Below are positions 22,236-31,862 of a stretch of DNA of 64,000 nucleotides, one piece after another; positions within the stretch are counted from its first letter, which is position 1; every line of letters begins with the position of its first letter. Under the pieces are notes generated by a model. That model was not told where the DNA came from. It saw only the letters and a list, made by a program, of their open reading frames with translations, and made no database searches. Position numbers and translations under genes: made by a program. The DNA lies in assembly GCA_047495785.1 (NCBI GenBank), contig JBLDXI010000023.1, forward strand, positions 1,415,937 to 1,479,936, read 5' to 3'. Origin of the DNA: Lepidodermella squamata. Its lineage: Eukaryota > Gastrotricha.

Positions 22236-22545
22236 CTATTCTCCATGTTGAGCAGAATTGGCGACATAACGGCATTTCCAGCTCCGACACGCGGACCCGG
22301 TTGTCCCGACGAACGTTGAGCTTTGCTCGCAGGCAATCATTTTGGATGACAGCGAGTCGATTAATCTATTGCAGTCCGGGACAGTCCCATAAAGACAGCG
22401 CGAACGGACAAGGGTCAAGTAAAGAGTGTGGCGCCAGCCCGCCAGCGGCGCGACAGCCCAGGGGTGAACACGAGATGTTTGAAAAAACATAACTCCGCTC
22501 TTCGCGGGATTAAACTACCGGCGCAACTACTTAAGGCATCCGGTA
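22236..22545 (-). mobile_element. Fragment of LINE subfamily 2 (post-RT region)
   Basis: On the minus strand the translation gives W.HTLYLTLVRSRCLYGT and later TTGSACRSW-type sequence, matching the region after motif E of the copy at 41,348-42,345 with internal deletions and frame changes. It is short and non-functional. The 190 bp before it (22,043-22,235) include a block resembling 2,335-2,375, a decayed HD-family neighbour. Confidence 0.7.
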
Positions 22546-22569
22546 ATGAGGGTTAGCTGCAATGTTTCA

Positions 22570-22860
22570 ATGTTCTTAATATATCACAATGATGTTCGCA
22601 TGTGTGTGAGAGGATCGCTATGTTCCCTGTCCCAATTATTAGTTCATTAGTCCACTCTTATTATTCTAGCTAGCGCTCGTGACAGTAATATCACGTGACG
22701 CACTTCATTACAACTCATCTAATTTGGCGTCCTCTTGGCTATATAAGCCCTAAATAATGACAATAAAGTTATCAGTTGATCTGCTTTACTGATTATTCAG
22801 TCTAATTGCTGTTATTAATTTACCCCCGAACCAGGTCAGGGATATCAACCCTTCAGTGTG
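22570..22860 (+). mobile_element. Possible solo LTR
   Basis: The stretch has an LTR-like order: a TGTTTCAATG start, CTATATAAGCCC (TATA-like) at about 22,738, AATAAAG at 22,762, then CCCCCGAACCAGGTCAGGG. I found no second copy outside the mirrored one, no target duplication and no internal retroelement genes, so this is only a suggestion. No gene is seen between 22,546 and 23,151. Confidence 0.25.
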
Positions 22861-23151
22861 TGAATGCAAATTGTTGGCTCCGCTTCTCTGCACGGTCGCA
22901 GTCCCATTGCACATCACTCGCTTTAATCCAATTGATTGTTAATACTTATCGCTTATCGCTTGTAATTTCTACACTTTATTACTTGATTACTTTATTCAGA
23001 ATTTTTTGATGAAATATCCCTCCGAACGAAGCAGATCAGATGTTTACGCAAAGCTGAAAAAGCAACAGCCGGTTAGTTTCATGATGCTTTTGTGTTGCTT
23101 ATTGAAATATCTAGGCATTCTTAAAAGCAATTACTAATTTTGGTTGGCATC

Positions 23152-24630
23152 ATGTCGCCAACGCAATTTAACGCCGATCAAGTCTATTATTTGATGAAGG
23201 TAACGTAATAACAACGTTTTTTGAGCAGCTCTTTTTATTGTAAATGACTATTATTCTCCACTTGCTCAGTGCCTTGAGTTGATTCGAAAGCGCAACCTTA
23301 CAGAGGATATTGCTGAGTTAATAGCGAAAAAGATCGGCACAACGGTTGTTGAAGTGCAAAAATGGTTTTGCACAAGAAGAAAGAGAAGAGTTACAGAGAA
23401 AACTAAGAAAACTTGGCGTCTTGAAGATATTCTGGGGAAAGAAAAAAGCAAATTGTTGACGTTGGAAGTGAAACGTGATCCCAAGTTGTTCAAGGCGAGA
23501 AAGCAGCTGCTAGCTCGAAAATTTGACCTTACCGAGCGTCAAGTTGAAAGATTCTTCATCGGTCATCGCGTTCAACGAAAGACATATGTTCGTTTCAAGC
23601 TAACTTCTCAGCAAAATGAAATATTCGAGAAGGTATAACTGAGAAGCAATATTTGCTTAAGATTATGACTGACTGTTATAGGAGTTCAAACAGAATCCTG
23701 CCGCGTCGCTGCAAAGATTTAGAGAAGTGGCCAAAGCCGTGGGCGTAACATGTTATCAGGCTAGGCGTCTTGTTGGAGAACGAAGAGCTCAATTGGGAAT
23801 CCGCGGTAGAACAGGGACATTGGAATTTGTTGGATTCACGGATTTTCAACTGGCTGAACTACAGGAAGCATTCCAAGCAACAGTGGTTAGGGGCGACAGG
23901 TTTGACGATGCTCTCTATCGAAGTTTGGCCGAGAAAACAGGATTGAAAACGACCGTAGTGCGGAATTGGCTCTATAACCAGCGTAAATCAGCTGGCCTCG
24001 GAAAGAAAAGAGAAACTCTTGATCATACTAGTGTCTGCTCTCTAAATGCTGTGAGTTGCACCCTTGATCTTAAAGTTACAATTATCCAACATGATTGTTT
24101 CTCAGGAGTTCGCTAAATCGAGCCGTATGGAAGGAGACAGTATGCAAGCTATTGCGAAAAAGTTGGGATTAACTTTCAGACAGGTTAGATGCTTTTTCGC
24201 TACGAAGCGGAAACGATTGAGTGCTGCGATAAAAAATAATCAATCCCTTCGTACACTGAAACGTAACCAGCGAAATGCCTTGACGAAGGTGTGATGAAGC
24301 TTACAATTCCAGTCTATACAGTTCTCAGTTTTTTTTGTTCAGGAATTCAATGAGAATCCAAATCTACAGGAAACTGGAATAACTCGTCTTGCTGAAAGAC
24401 TGGAAATTCCATTTGATATTGTGAGACGTTTCCTCGACATCCACCGTCGTGTTAAAGCCAGATGTCCTTGTAAAATCGAGTGACCTGGCAGCAGCGGATT
24501 CTTTCTAGAAAAGGTAAATGACTTGACAAGTTTGAAGGTTTCCTGTTTCCTGTTTAAAGGAATTGCTTTGTTTCATTCGAAATGCTTTTTTGAAAAAAAG
24601 AAATAGAAGAAAGCAGCAATCGGTTCATGA
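23152..24630 (+). pseudogene. Multi-homeodomain gene, HD copy 3 (nonsense in exon 5)
   Basis: Exons 23,152-23,199, 23,270-23,632, 23,682-24,050, 24,106-24,288 and 24,343-24,513 follow the family plan with phase-0 joins. Helix-3 cores include KWFCTRRKRR, RFFIGHR, NWLYNQRKS and CFFATKRKR. In exon 5 a pair of compensating single-base indels leaves an in-frame TGA at 24,481-24,483. Exon 6 is deleted and only a remnant of exon 7 (about 24,569-24,630) remains. If expressed it would encode five complete units plus most of unit 6. The identical copy lies at 54,537-56,015. Confidence 0.75.
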
Positions 24631-24893
24631 ACATCATTCTGTCTCCTGGTAAACTGTTTAAACTGTTCCGAGTTAACAGAAAATTGAAAAGAATGCAGAT
24701 ACCTCCTCGGTTGATTTTCATTGAAAAAATCAGGATCAGTGTAAAAAAAATGACTCAGTTGTCTCTGATTTGTCATCCCCTTGTGCAAATGCGAATACGA
24801 ATGATTAACAGGAAGTTACGGTTATCTGTAGGTGAATTTATTATCTGTTATCTGTACTAGTACATTTTGAATGATCAATTTATGTTCGACAAA

Positions 24894-25424
24894 ATGTTGC
24901 CCACCCAGCTTAAAGCCAGTCAGCGCTCTTACTTGTCAAAGGTAATGCCAGGAAAAATTATTTGTAATTATCTGTTATTCACTATTTCAACTCTTACGCA
25001 GTTGAGAAAACTTTCAATGTCACGCGACATGCGTAGCCTGCTCGAAAGGAAACGGATTCTTGAACGTGGGCTCGGAAATCGAGTTGATAGGATCAACGCT
25101 TTGCACGCCCAGTTCCGCGCTGCGAAAGCGGCTCAGAAGTTAAGGCGGGATGTTTCCAACCTGCGACATGTTGAAGCTCTGTCGTTCCAGCACCGCTACC
25201 GTGAGGCTTATGCCCGTCTCCGTCGTCTCGATAAGTTTCGCCCTACCCCTGTTGATCGCCTGACCTACATGAAGCTCGATGATGGAAGTGTCCTGCTGCC
25301 GTCTACTGCCCTTGCTGATGCACTGCTTTATCATTTCGTCAAACCGATGTCGCCATACGTAGGAATCAAAGGTAGAACAATTGGTAGAACAATTGAGGAA
25401 CTGGTGGCATTTATTGTTGGGTAA
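24894..25424 (+). CDS. Chimeric reading frame: HD-family exon 1 joined to a LINE ORF2 segment
   Basis: The frame begins with a family-type exon 1 (24,894-24,941; starts MLPTQLKASQ) and its donor. In place of exon 2, from about 25,002, lies a LINE subfamily 2 segment from between the endonuclease and RT domains (MSRDMRSLLERKRILERGLG, FQHRYREAYARLRRLDK). The presumptive intron 24,942-25,001 is 60 bp and open, so both spliced and unspliced forms stay in frame. The frame ends in EELVAFIVG and a stop derived from HD-flanking sequence. It encodes about 176 residues unspliced. It could be a fortuitous fusion or a young chimeric gene. An identical copy lies at 53,743-54,273. Confidence 0.45.
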   Translation: MLPTQLKASQRSYLSKVMPGKIICNYLLFTISTLTQLRKLSMSRDMRSLLERKRILERGLGNRVDRINALHAQFRAAKAAQKLRRDVSNLRHVEALSFQHRYREAYARLRRLDKFRPTPVDRLTYMKLDDGSVLLPSTALADALLYHFVKPMSPYVGIKGRTIGRTIEELVAFIVG

Positions 25425-25439
25425 GGTAATAAGGAAAAA

Positions 25440-25583
25440 TTGTGTTGTCTCTGATTTGTGGCCCTTACGAATGACCTTAAAAATGCGAATTCCATATGAA
25501 CGATTAACAAAACGTTTTGGTTTTGTTATATGTAGGTGAATTTTTCATCTGTACACTTTGAGTAATCAATTCTGTTGGACAAC
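25440..25583 (+). promoter_or_regulatory. Conserved leader block upstream of HD genes
   Basis: GTCTCTGATTTGTGGCCCTTAC, then GATTAAC, TAGGTGAATTT and TCTGTACACTTTGAGTAATC precede the start codon. Similar blocks precede the starts at 2,683 and 24,894. This is either a shared promoter/leader or simply ancestral duplication. No TATA box or transcription start can be fixed from sequence. Confidence 0.35.
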
Positions 25584-28229
25584 ATGTTTCCAACCCAACT
25601 TAAAGCCGGTCAGCGGTCTTACTTGGTGAAGGTAACGGCAAGAACAATGTTCATATTGTTCAGACTCGGTTCACAGACTCGGCGACACGGCGACACTGTC
25701 GCGCACTTGTCGCGCTGTAACGGCCGAGCGACTCACATAGACAGTCACGGTTGAGGGTTGAGACTTGAGACACGCTGTCGTGCGACAAATCCATTTTGCG
25801 AAATAATACGAAATGGTAATGGAAGCAGCCAGTGTGCGAAGTAGGATCCGGGAGCTGAGATGTTTTCTAGGAACCAGCCTAAGAAACCAAAGGGTCCCCC
25901 CTTTTGTTTTTTTTAGCCTTTCTCTGGCTGGAGTCCCGTAGCTGGGGTGTTGCGACACCCCAGCACCCCTGTACTTCGCACCCTCGAAGCAGCCCTATTT
26001 TATTGCTCCTCGTCGTAGTACTTAATTTTTTCATTATAATATAAACATGCTTTTTCATTCTGCCACGGAACTTTGCCCACGCTAACAAACCAATCAGCTA
26101 ATGTAAGTCGCCTAAGTCAACAGCAACATCTCGAGGTAACCGAGCTAAATTTAAAACAGTATTAAGTCCCAATAATCCTGTGTTCTTTGTGTGCGGTTGT
26201 TTATCGGCTCTTTGAGTGAGGATTAGGATTGAAACAAATATTAGTAATTAACCGGACACTCTGATCCTTGTCGCCTTGTCGCGTCGCGAGGTCGAAAATC
26301 CCCTATTTTCAAGCTAGTTGCTGCGTCAAGCGACAACATCCATTGTTTTCGACGTCGCCAGCTGTTACGCAACGCTATTGTTAGAGCGCGCGACAGATCG
26401 CCCAAGCTGGGAACACCCTCGCGATAATAGCGCGCGACATTCTAGTTGTCGCGTCGCCACCCTGTCGTGTCGCCGAGTCTGTGAACCCACATTTACTGTT
26501 ATTTTTTACTAATCTCAACTCACTAATCTTAGTGCTTTGATTTGTTGGGAAATCGCAAGCTTCCCAAGGATACGGCTGGGTTCATAGCGAAAAAGATTGG
26601 CACATCGGTTGTGAAAGTTCAAAACTGGTTCCGCATTAGACGGAGGAAAGGAGTTGAAATGAATACTAAGAAGATTTGGCGATTTGAAGATATTCTTGGG
26701 GAAGAAAAAAACGAATTGTTAATGCTCGAAGTGAAAAATGATCCTAAACTGAGCAAGGGCAGACAGCAGATGCTGTCACGACGATTCGGCTTGACGGAAA
26801 GCCAGGTTGAACGATTCTTCTGCAAGCATCGCAACCAACGAAATGCTCGGTTGGAGTTAACATCCCAGCAAATTGAAACATTTGAGAAGGTTAAACTGAG
26901 AAGTGCTAAATCTCTAATCTGGTGATTGATTTTTACAGGAATTCAAACAGAATCCTGGCGCTTCAGAAAAAAGGTGCCGCGAAGTCGCTGAAGCTATGGG
27001 CATAACAGTTAATCAGCCCACACGTCTTGTCTTGAAACGGCGAGCTGAAGTGGGAATCCGCAGTAGAACAGCGAAATCTGAGTCCTGTCAATTCACAGAT
27101 TCTCAACTGGCTGAACTACAGGATGCATTCCAGTCAACAGTTGTGAATGGCGATAGCTTTGACTATGCTCTCTTTCAAAGATTGGCCAAGAAAACCGGAT
27201 TGAGAAGGTACGTGGTCAGGAATTGGTTTGTTACCCGGCGCAAATCTGTTGGGCTCGGAAAGAAACGACTAAATCTCGATCAAGCCAGTGTCTGCGTTTT
27301 GAATGCCGTGAGTTCACCCTTTTGAAATGGAAAGTTGACATGTTTCAGAAGTATCAATGAAATCGCTAAGGTTGTAGTAGTGGTTTTCCATTTTATCGAC
27401 TCGGATAAATCAATAATATGACAACATTTTGGCGAACTCGAGTCATTTAGTCATTTATTCCGACAAAGTGTGGAATTGTGGGATGTTTGGAAACATATTA
27501 TTGTTTCAGAAGTATTGTTCTTCAGGAGTTCGCTGAATCCAGCCGACTGGAGGGCGGCAGAGCGCTAGCGATTGCGGAAAAGTTGGGATTGACTTTTGGA
27601 CATGTTAAGAAATTTTTCGCTATGAAGCGGAAACTACTGATAACTGCGACAAATAAGCCGTCCCGTCGTCCCACACTGAAACGTGACCAGCGAAATGCCC
27701 TGACTGAGGTGAGATGAGGCCGTTTTTAAATCTATGACGTCTATCTATCTATTATCTATCATTCATTCGATTATTTTTTGTTCAGGAATTCAATGAGAAT
27801 CCAGATCTACAGGGAACTGGAATAACTCGTTTGGCTGACAGACTTGAAATCCCATTAGAATCTGTGAAACGTTTCTTCAACTGTGCTAAAGCTCGAGGTT
27901 CCGCTATAACTCGGAAAAGAAGCGCCCCGACTTGGGAGCAGCGGCTTCATCTAGAAAAGGTGATTGATCCGATAGGCTTGCGAATTAAGCGTTTTTTGCT
28001 TCATTACTGTGGTTCAATTTATTTAGGAGTTTAAAACCTGCAAATTCGTAACACACCAGCAAGCTGAGCGCCTAGCAACTTCAATTGGATATCCCAAGGC
28101 AATAAAGCTTACCCTTCCTTTCTGAGTTCCTTTTTATTTGTCTTCCTTTTTACATAGATAAAAGAGTGGTTCAGGTCGAAGCGGAAGCATGAAAAACAGA
28201 AACAGAAGGAAGAAGCATTTGGTTCTTGA
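25584..28229 (+). CDS. Intact seven-unit homeodomain protein, HD copy 4 (424 aa)
   Basis: Exons 25,584-25,631, 26,533-26,889, 26,939-27,307, 27,526-27,708, 27,786-27,959, 28,027-28,098 and 28,158-28,229 join in phase 0 without any stop. Units: 1 (ending NWFRIRRRK), 2 (RFFCKHR), 3 (RLVLKRRAE), 4 (NWFVTRRKS), 5 (KFFAMKRKL), 6 (RFFNCAKAR) and 7 (EWFRSKRKH, split by the last intron). Each has the helix-turn-helix pattern LA..LGLT..QV..WF, though units 2, 3 and 6 lack the usual Trp, so only some may bind DNA. Introns 1-5 sit at the corresponding helix-1 site and intron 6 starts GCAATAAAG (GC donor). Intron 1 contains an 820-bp foldback and intron 3 a ~160-bp insertion. Duplicated exactly at 50,938-53,583. 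Likely nuclear regulator, targets unknown. Confidence 0.8.
25668..26487. mobile_element. 820-bp foldback MITE in intron 1 of HD copy 4
   Basis: Ends GGTTCACAGACTCGGCGACA and the matching inverted end CGCCGAGTCTGTGAACC. The interior is rich in GTCGCG/CGCGAC and contains a GGGGTGTTGCGACACCCC hairpin (about 25,944-25,962) whose neighbourhood recurs at 40,906-40,965. There is no coding capacity and no clear target duplication. Confidence 0.75.
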
Positions 28230-28959
28230 GCATCCTGTTTCCTTTTGTTGTATAATTTGAAATCTAACAACGCAGGGCCCTAACTATTTTCTATGATTTT
28301 GGGTTTTTCAACCCGCATTGATATGACTTCAGTTTTGAACAGCACAGCATTTTCGTTCATTTTCGGTAGAGCAAATGCCTGTGAATCGTGATTTAAATAG
28401 TAGTGAACATACCTTTTTTATTTTTATGATTTGAAGCCGAGGATTCCCTACATATTCCCTCCGATTCAAAGATTCACAGTTTCAGACTGGTAGTTTGATT
28501 GTTTGTTACAGGTAATCTTTGAGATGAATTATAAATATGATGACCGATTCTATTAATTCAGACTTTCAATTTCTGTCAATCGATTGACTTACTCAGGAAA
28601 AGGCACATGAAATCTCAACGGAGATTGGTTCCAAGAAAGGAGAAGATCAGAGAAAATTAGATTCGCCTCATGAAAGATGTAAATGTGTTTTGATTAGGCA
28701 ATTTTTATCTTTCAAATCACTACGTTAGCAGGTGAAGAAGCATTACGTGCTATCAAAAAATGAGATATTGCCGCTTGTTTCAGAAACTGTACCAAGTTCA
28801 CATCAAGTTGGATCGGTTTATCATCGCGCTTCAACGAAAAAGAAGCATTGTTAGGTATCAGTTATCAAGCTCCGCGGAACAGGGTTGTGTTACTGCTTTT
28901 TTTATCCGAACTCTTGCAATGGTCGGCGATCGGTTTGATAGGTACTTGTGTGAAATCCC
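28230..28959. other. Intergenic, with faint HD-family echoes
   Basis: The first ~220 bp resemble the region downstream of HD copy 1 (4,753-4,985). Further on, sequence near 28,575-28,665 may be a decayed last-unit exon. No usable open frame was found. Confidence 0.35.
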
Positions 28960-29205
28960 TTTTTGAAGATATTCAAACTGAACCCTTATGCAGCTTACAG
29001 TTACGGTGAACTCGCTAAGACTTTGAAATTAACTTATGGACACTCATCGCTCTAAAGCACGCCGAGCTGGGAATTCGCTCGAGGAAAACTAAGACGAAGA
29101 AGTTATTCAGATTAACACAAGCTGCAAGAGCTTCGAGAAGCCCTTCAATCATTGGCATTGAGGAGTGAGCGGTTGAACTAACGACGCTTTGCTAATAAAA
29201 GGCAC
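28960..29205 (+). pseudogene. Decayed HD exon (units 3-4)
   Basis: The translation contains KLNPYAAYSYGELAKTLKLTYG and QELREALQSLALRSERLN separated by stops and frame changes. This is the family order of units 3 and 4 (E/K-LNP.., then LQEAFQST..RGDRFD). It is an old relic, mirrored at 49,962-50,207. Confidence 0.55.
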
Positions 29206-29918
29206 ATTTTAATCTCACTTCGAAATGTTCATTGTTCATAGCTAGCTTTAACCCATATTGACCTATTCGGTCATCCTGTTTCCTCCTTCTGTCTTTTGTC
29301 TTTCTTCCTCATGTACCGGTTCCCCTTGCACGCCCCCTCTCCCCTTCTGCTGACGATAACTAATCATCCATCCTCCATGTTCTACCTAGAGCCTTTTGGT
29401 GACCTAGCGGTGACCTTTTCGCTCTCTGTGTTCTTAATTTTGCTTTAATTCCTAACGTCACTTGAATGAAAGAAATAAACCTCGAATTTAGATTAAAGAT
29501 GTTAAATACATACTCAAGTATTGCTTGTAATTTGTATTTGTTGCCCTTCAGCTTTCTGAATTCTAATGAATCTTTGCGTGGGGAGATATCCTTTCGGACG
29601 AAGCAGATCAGATGTTCATGCAAAGCTGGCAAAGCATCGGGGTTGATGCAGGGTGTATGGTTGAACTGTGACGAAGGGTAGAAACTCCGATGAAGCTCTT
29701 TGCAGAAACGTAGCTGATAATTTTAAATGGAAATGGACAGCTGTTAAACGCCGGTTCTCCCAGCTCGTTTGTCAGTTGATCAGTTGTTTTACCGAACAAG
29801 TAATGTTCGGGAATATTTGAAAATTTGCATTTTCCCTGATTTGAGTGCCCTCAATTTGAATTTTATGATTCTATAGTCATTGTGAATTTGAACTATTTAC
29901 TCATTTTGTTTCGACATA
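29206..29918. other. Non-coding; possible LINE 3' UTR and HD-flank relics
   Basis: The 29,270-29,490 part is C/T-rich and ends in GAAATAAACCTCGAATTTAG, reminiscent of the LINE 3' UTR and tail but too diverged to be sure. Around 29,580-29,645 a GACGAAGCAGATCAGATG block recurs near 23,020-23,065. No gene is supported. Confidence 0.3.
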
Positions 29919-30178
29919 ATGTCGCCAACCCCACTCAATGGAGATCAGATCTCTTCCTTGATGAAGGTAACGCCAAGACTACGCTTTTAACAAGTTCTTT
30001 ATATTGTAATTACTATTTGTAAACTTCTGCTCAGTGCTTCGAATCAATACGGAATCGCGAGCGGCGAAAGATTTGAAGTCGCCTTCTTTCAAAGTTTGGC
30101 CAAGAAAACCGGTTTGAAAATGACTGTGGTAAGGAAATGGTTCTCTAACCAGCGCAAACGGCTGGCCTCGGAAAGATA
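29919..30178 (+). pseudogene. HD copy 6: exon 1 plus internally deleted exon, broken by a LINE
   Basis: Exon 1 (29,919-29,966, starts MSPTPLNGDQ) and a 68-bp intron lead to an exon beginning like exon 2 (CFESIRNR). An internal deletion then jumps to unit 4 (LAKKTGLKMTVVRKWFSNQRK). The junction causes an in-frame TGA. The sequence stops at about 30,178 where the near-full-length LINE begins, and its continuation is not found at either LINE 3' junction. Pseudogene. Confidence 0.65.
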
Positions 30179-30259
30179 CGAATTTTCTGAGGTTTTTACA
30201 CGTATTTGTGTTTCTGCTTGCGCTACTGCAGCGGTACACTTACTTAACTACTTCTTACG

Positions 30260-31862
30260 ATGGCCGGCAATAAAGGCGGGAAGAAGAAGAAGAAGGCAGC
30301 TCCTACACTTTCCCTGTTTAAGGCTCTGAGGGGCCTGGACGCTGCTGACATCGCCAATGTGCTGAAGATGATCGCGGCGCTCAAGGCCGCAAAGGGTTGC
30401 CCGGAGACTCTCTCGGTTAGTGGCGAGGTCCACATGGACTCGGCTGACGAGAGTGGCGACGAGCCACCTACGCTCACCTATGCTGGCGCGGCCACGTCCA
30501 CGGCCTCGTCTCAGCGCCCGTCGTCGCACCCGGCGACCCCTGACTCTCGTGTTAAGCCGCCGCCTCAAGGCGCTCCTCCTGCGGGCTGCGGGTGCTGCCC
30601 CTGCTCCGTCCACTGCTGCCAACACCGGTTCTTTTCGCACTGTCATAATCGATGGAATACACGGCATTCGACGGCACGAACTTGAGCCCAAACTCTACGA
30701 GGCTGTCGCCTGGCTTCGGCCCGAAACCGTTGTTGTCATGGCTAGTGGTGGCTTGCGTATCATCTGTAAAACCCCCGCTGATGCTCAGCGCCTTCTCGAC
30801 CGCGATGGGTTCGCTCCTGAGGCCTTTCGCGGCTCCGCATTTCGCGTCCACCGCCCCGGCCAGCCAGACCCTAAGGCTGCTAAGTCCAAGCAAGCTGACA
30901 AGGACAGTCGTTCGGTGATCACTGCCCGGCTGCCTGGGTTCTATACCACCGACCAGCTTCTGAAGCACCTGACGAACGTCGTCGAAATTCGTGACATGCC
31001 AGTTCACACCCCCGGCGATGACCCGCTCCGCGTCGTCGTCCTCAAGACACAAGCGTTACGCGACGAGGCTCTCACCCTCGGCCTCGAGTTCCTGAATCGC
31101 CGTATCAAGTGCCGCCCTCTCAAGGACGGCCTCCTTCCGCCTAAGTGTATGCGCTGCGCCCGGTTTGGGCACGTCGAAGTTGACTGTGCTGCGGCAGAGA
31201 AAGACCTCCTGTGTGGTCGCTGCGCCTCGCCGAACCACAAAACCGCCCAGTGCGAAGCGCCGCGCGAATCCCTCGCCTGCGTCAACTGTCCGGACGGTGG
31301 CTCGCCTCGCCACTCCAGTCTCTGGCGCGGCTGTCCTCAGTTCAAGGCCGCTAAAGTGCAGGAGGCCGAGTCCCGTGCTGCCCGCGCCGAGGCGAGGCGT
31401 GCTGGTGTCGCTCGACAAAAGAAGGTCACGCCACCGACCGCGCCGCCTCAGCCCCCTCCGGGCCGCGTCTTCCGGGTTGCCACTCGCGATCTTGTCGGCT
31501 CCGCGCCGCCGCCCCCACCGCAACTCCCGCCTGTTAACCCTGCTATCCGTAACCAGTTCCAGACGCTCGACGGCGCTCGTTTGTTCGAAATGATGGACGC
31601 CCGCCTGAAGAAGTTCGAGGAAAAGGAGGTTGCCTACGGCCAGCGTCTTCTACGGCTGGAGAACGCCTTCGTTGAGATCACGGGCCTTGTCAAGGCGGTC
31701 GTGCATGCGCCTCCCGTTCGCGCGGCTGGTGGCCCGCCGCCCCCTGCCTCAGCTCCTCCGCCGTCTCCCGTCTCGGCCCCGCGCGGGTCGTCTCGTGGCT
31801 TGCTGTTTCATATGTCCCCGGCTGCCGCGTTGCCCCCGACCGAGCCTGGATCAACATGGTAG
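30260..31862 (+). pseudogene. LINE B ORF1 protein (RRM-like, three zinc knuckles), frame change near 30,585
   Basis: The start MAGNKGGKKKKK gives a plausible basic N-terminus in the frame from 30,260. About 110 codons later the protein continues in another frame (from about 30,590 to 31,862). The second part has RRM-like folds (SFRTVIIDGIHGI.., ARLPGFYTTDQLLKHL..) followed by CCHC knuckles CMRCARFGHVEVDC and CGRCASPNHKTAQC and a third knuckle-like CVNC. This is typical of the nucleic-acid-binding ORF1 protein of such LINEs. The frame change is present in both arms. It may be a mutation or, less likely, recoding. The stop codon overlaps the ORF2 start (ATGGTAG). Confidence 0.7.

Noticed and set aside
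22570-22860. Confident LTR retrotransposon call
   Set aside because: Only promoter-like and poly(A)-like words in order. No second LTR, no primer-binding site, no duplication.
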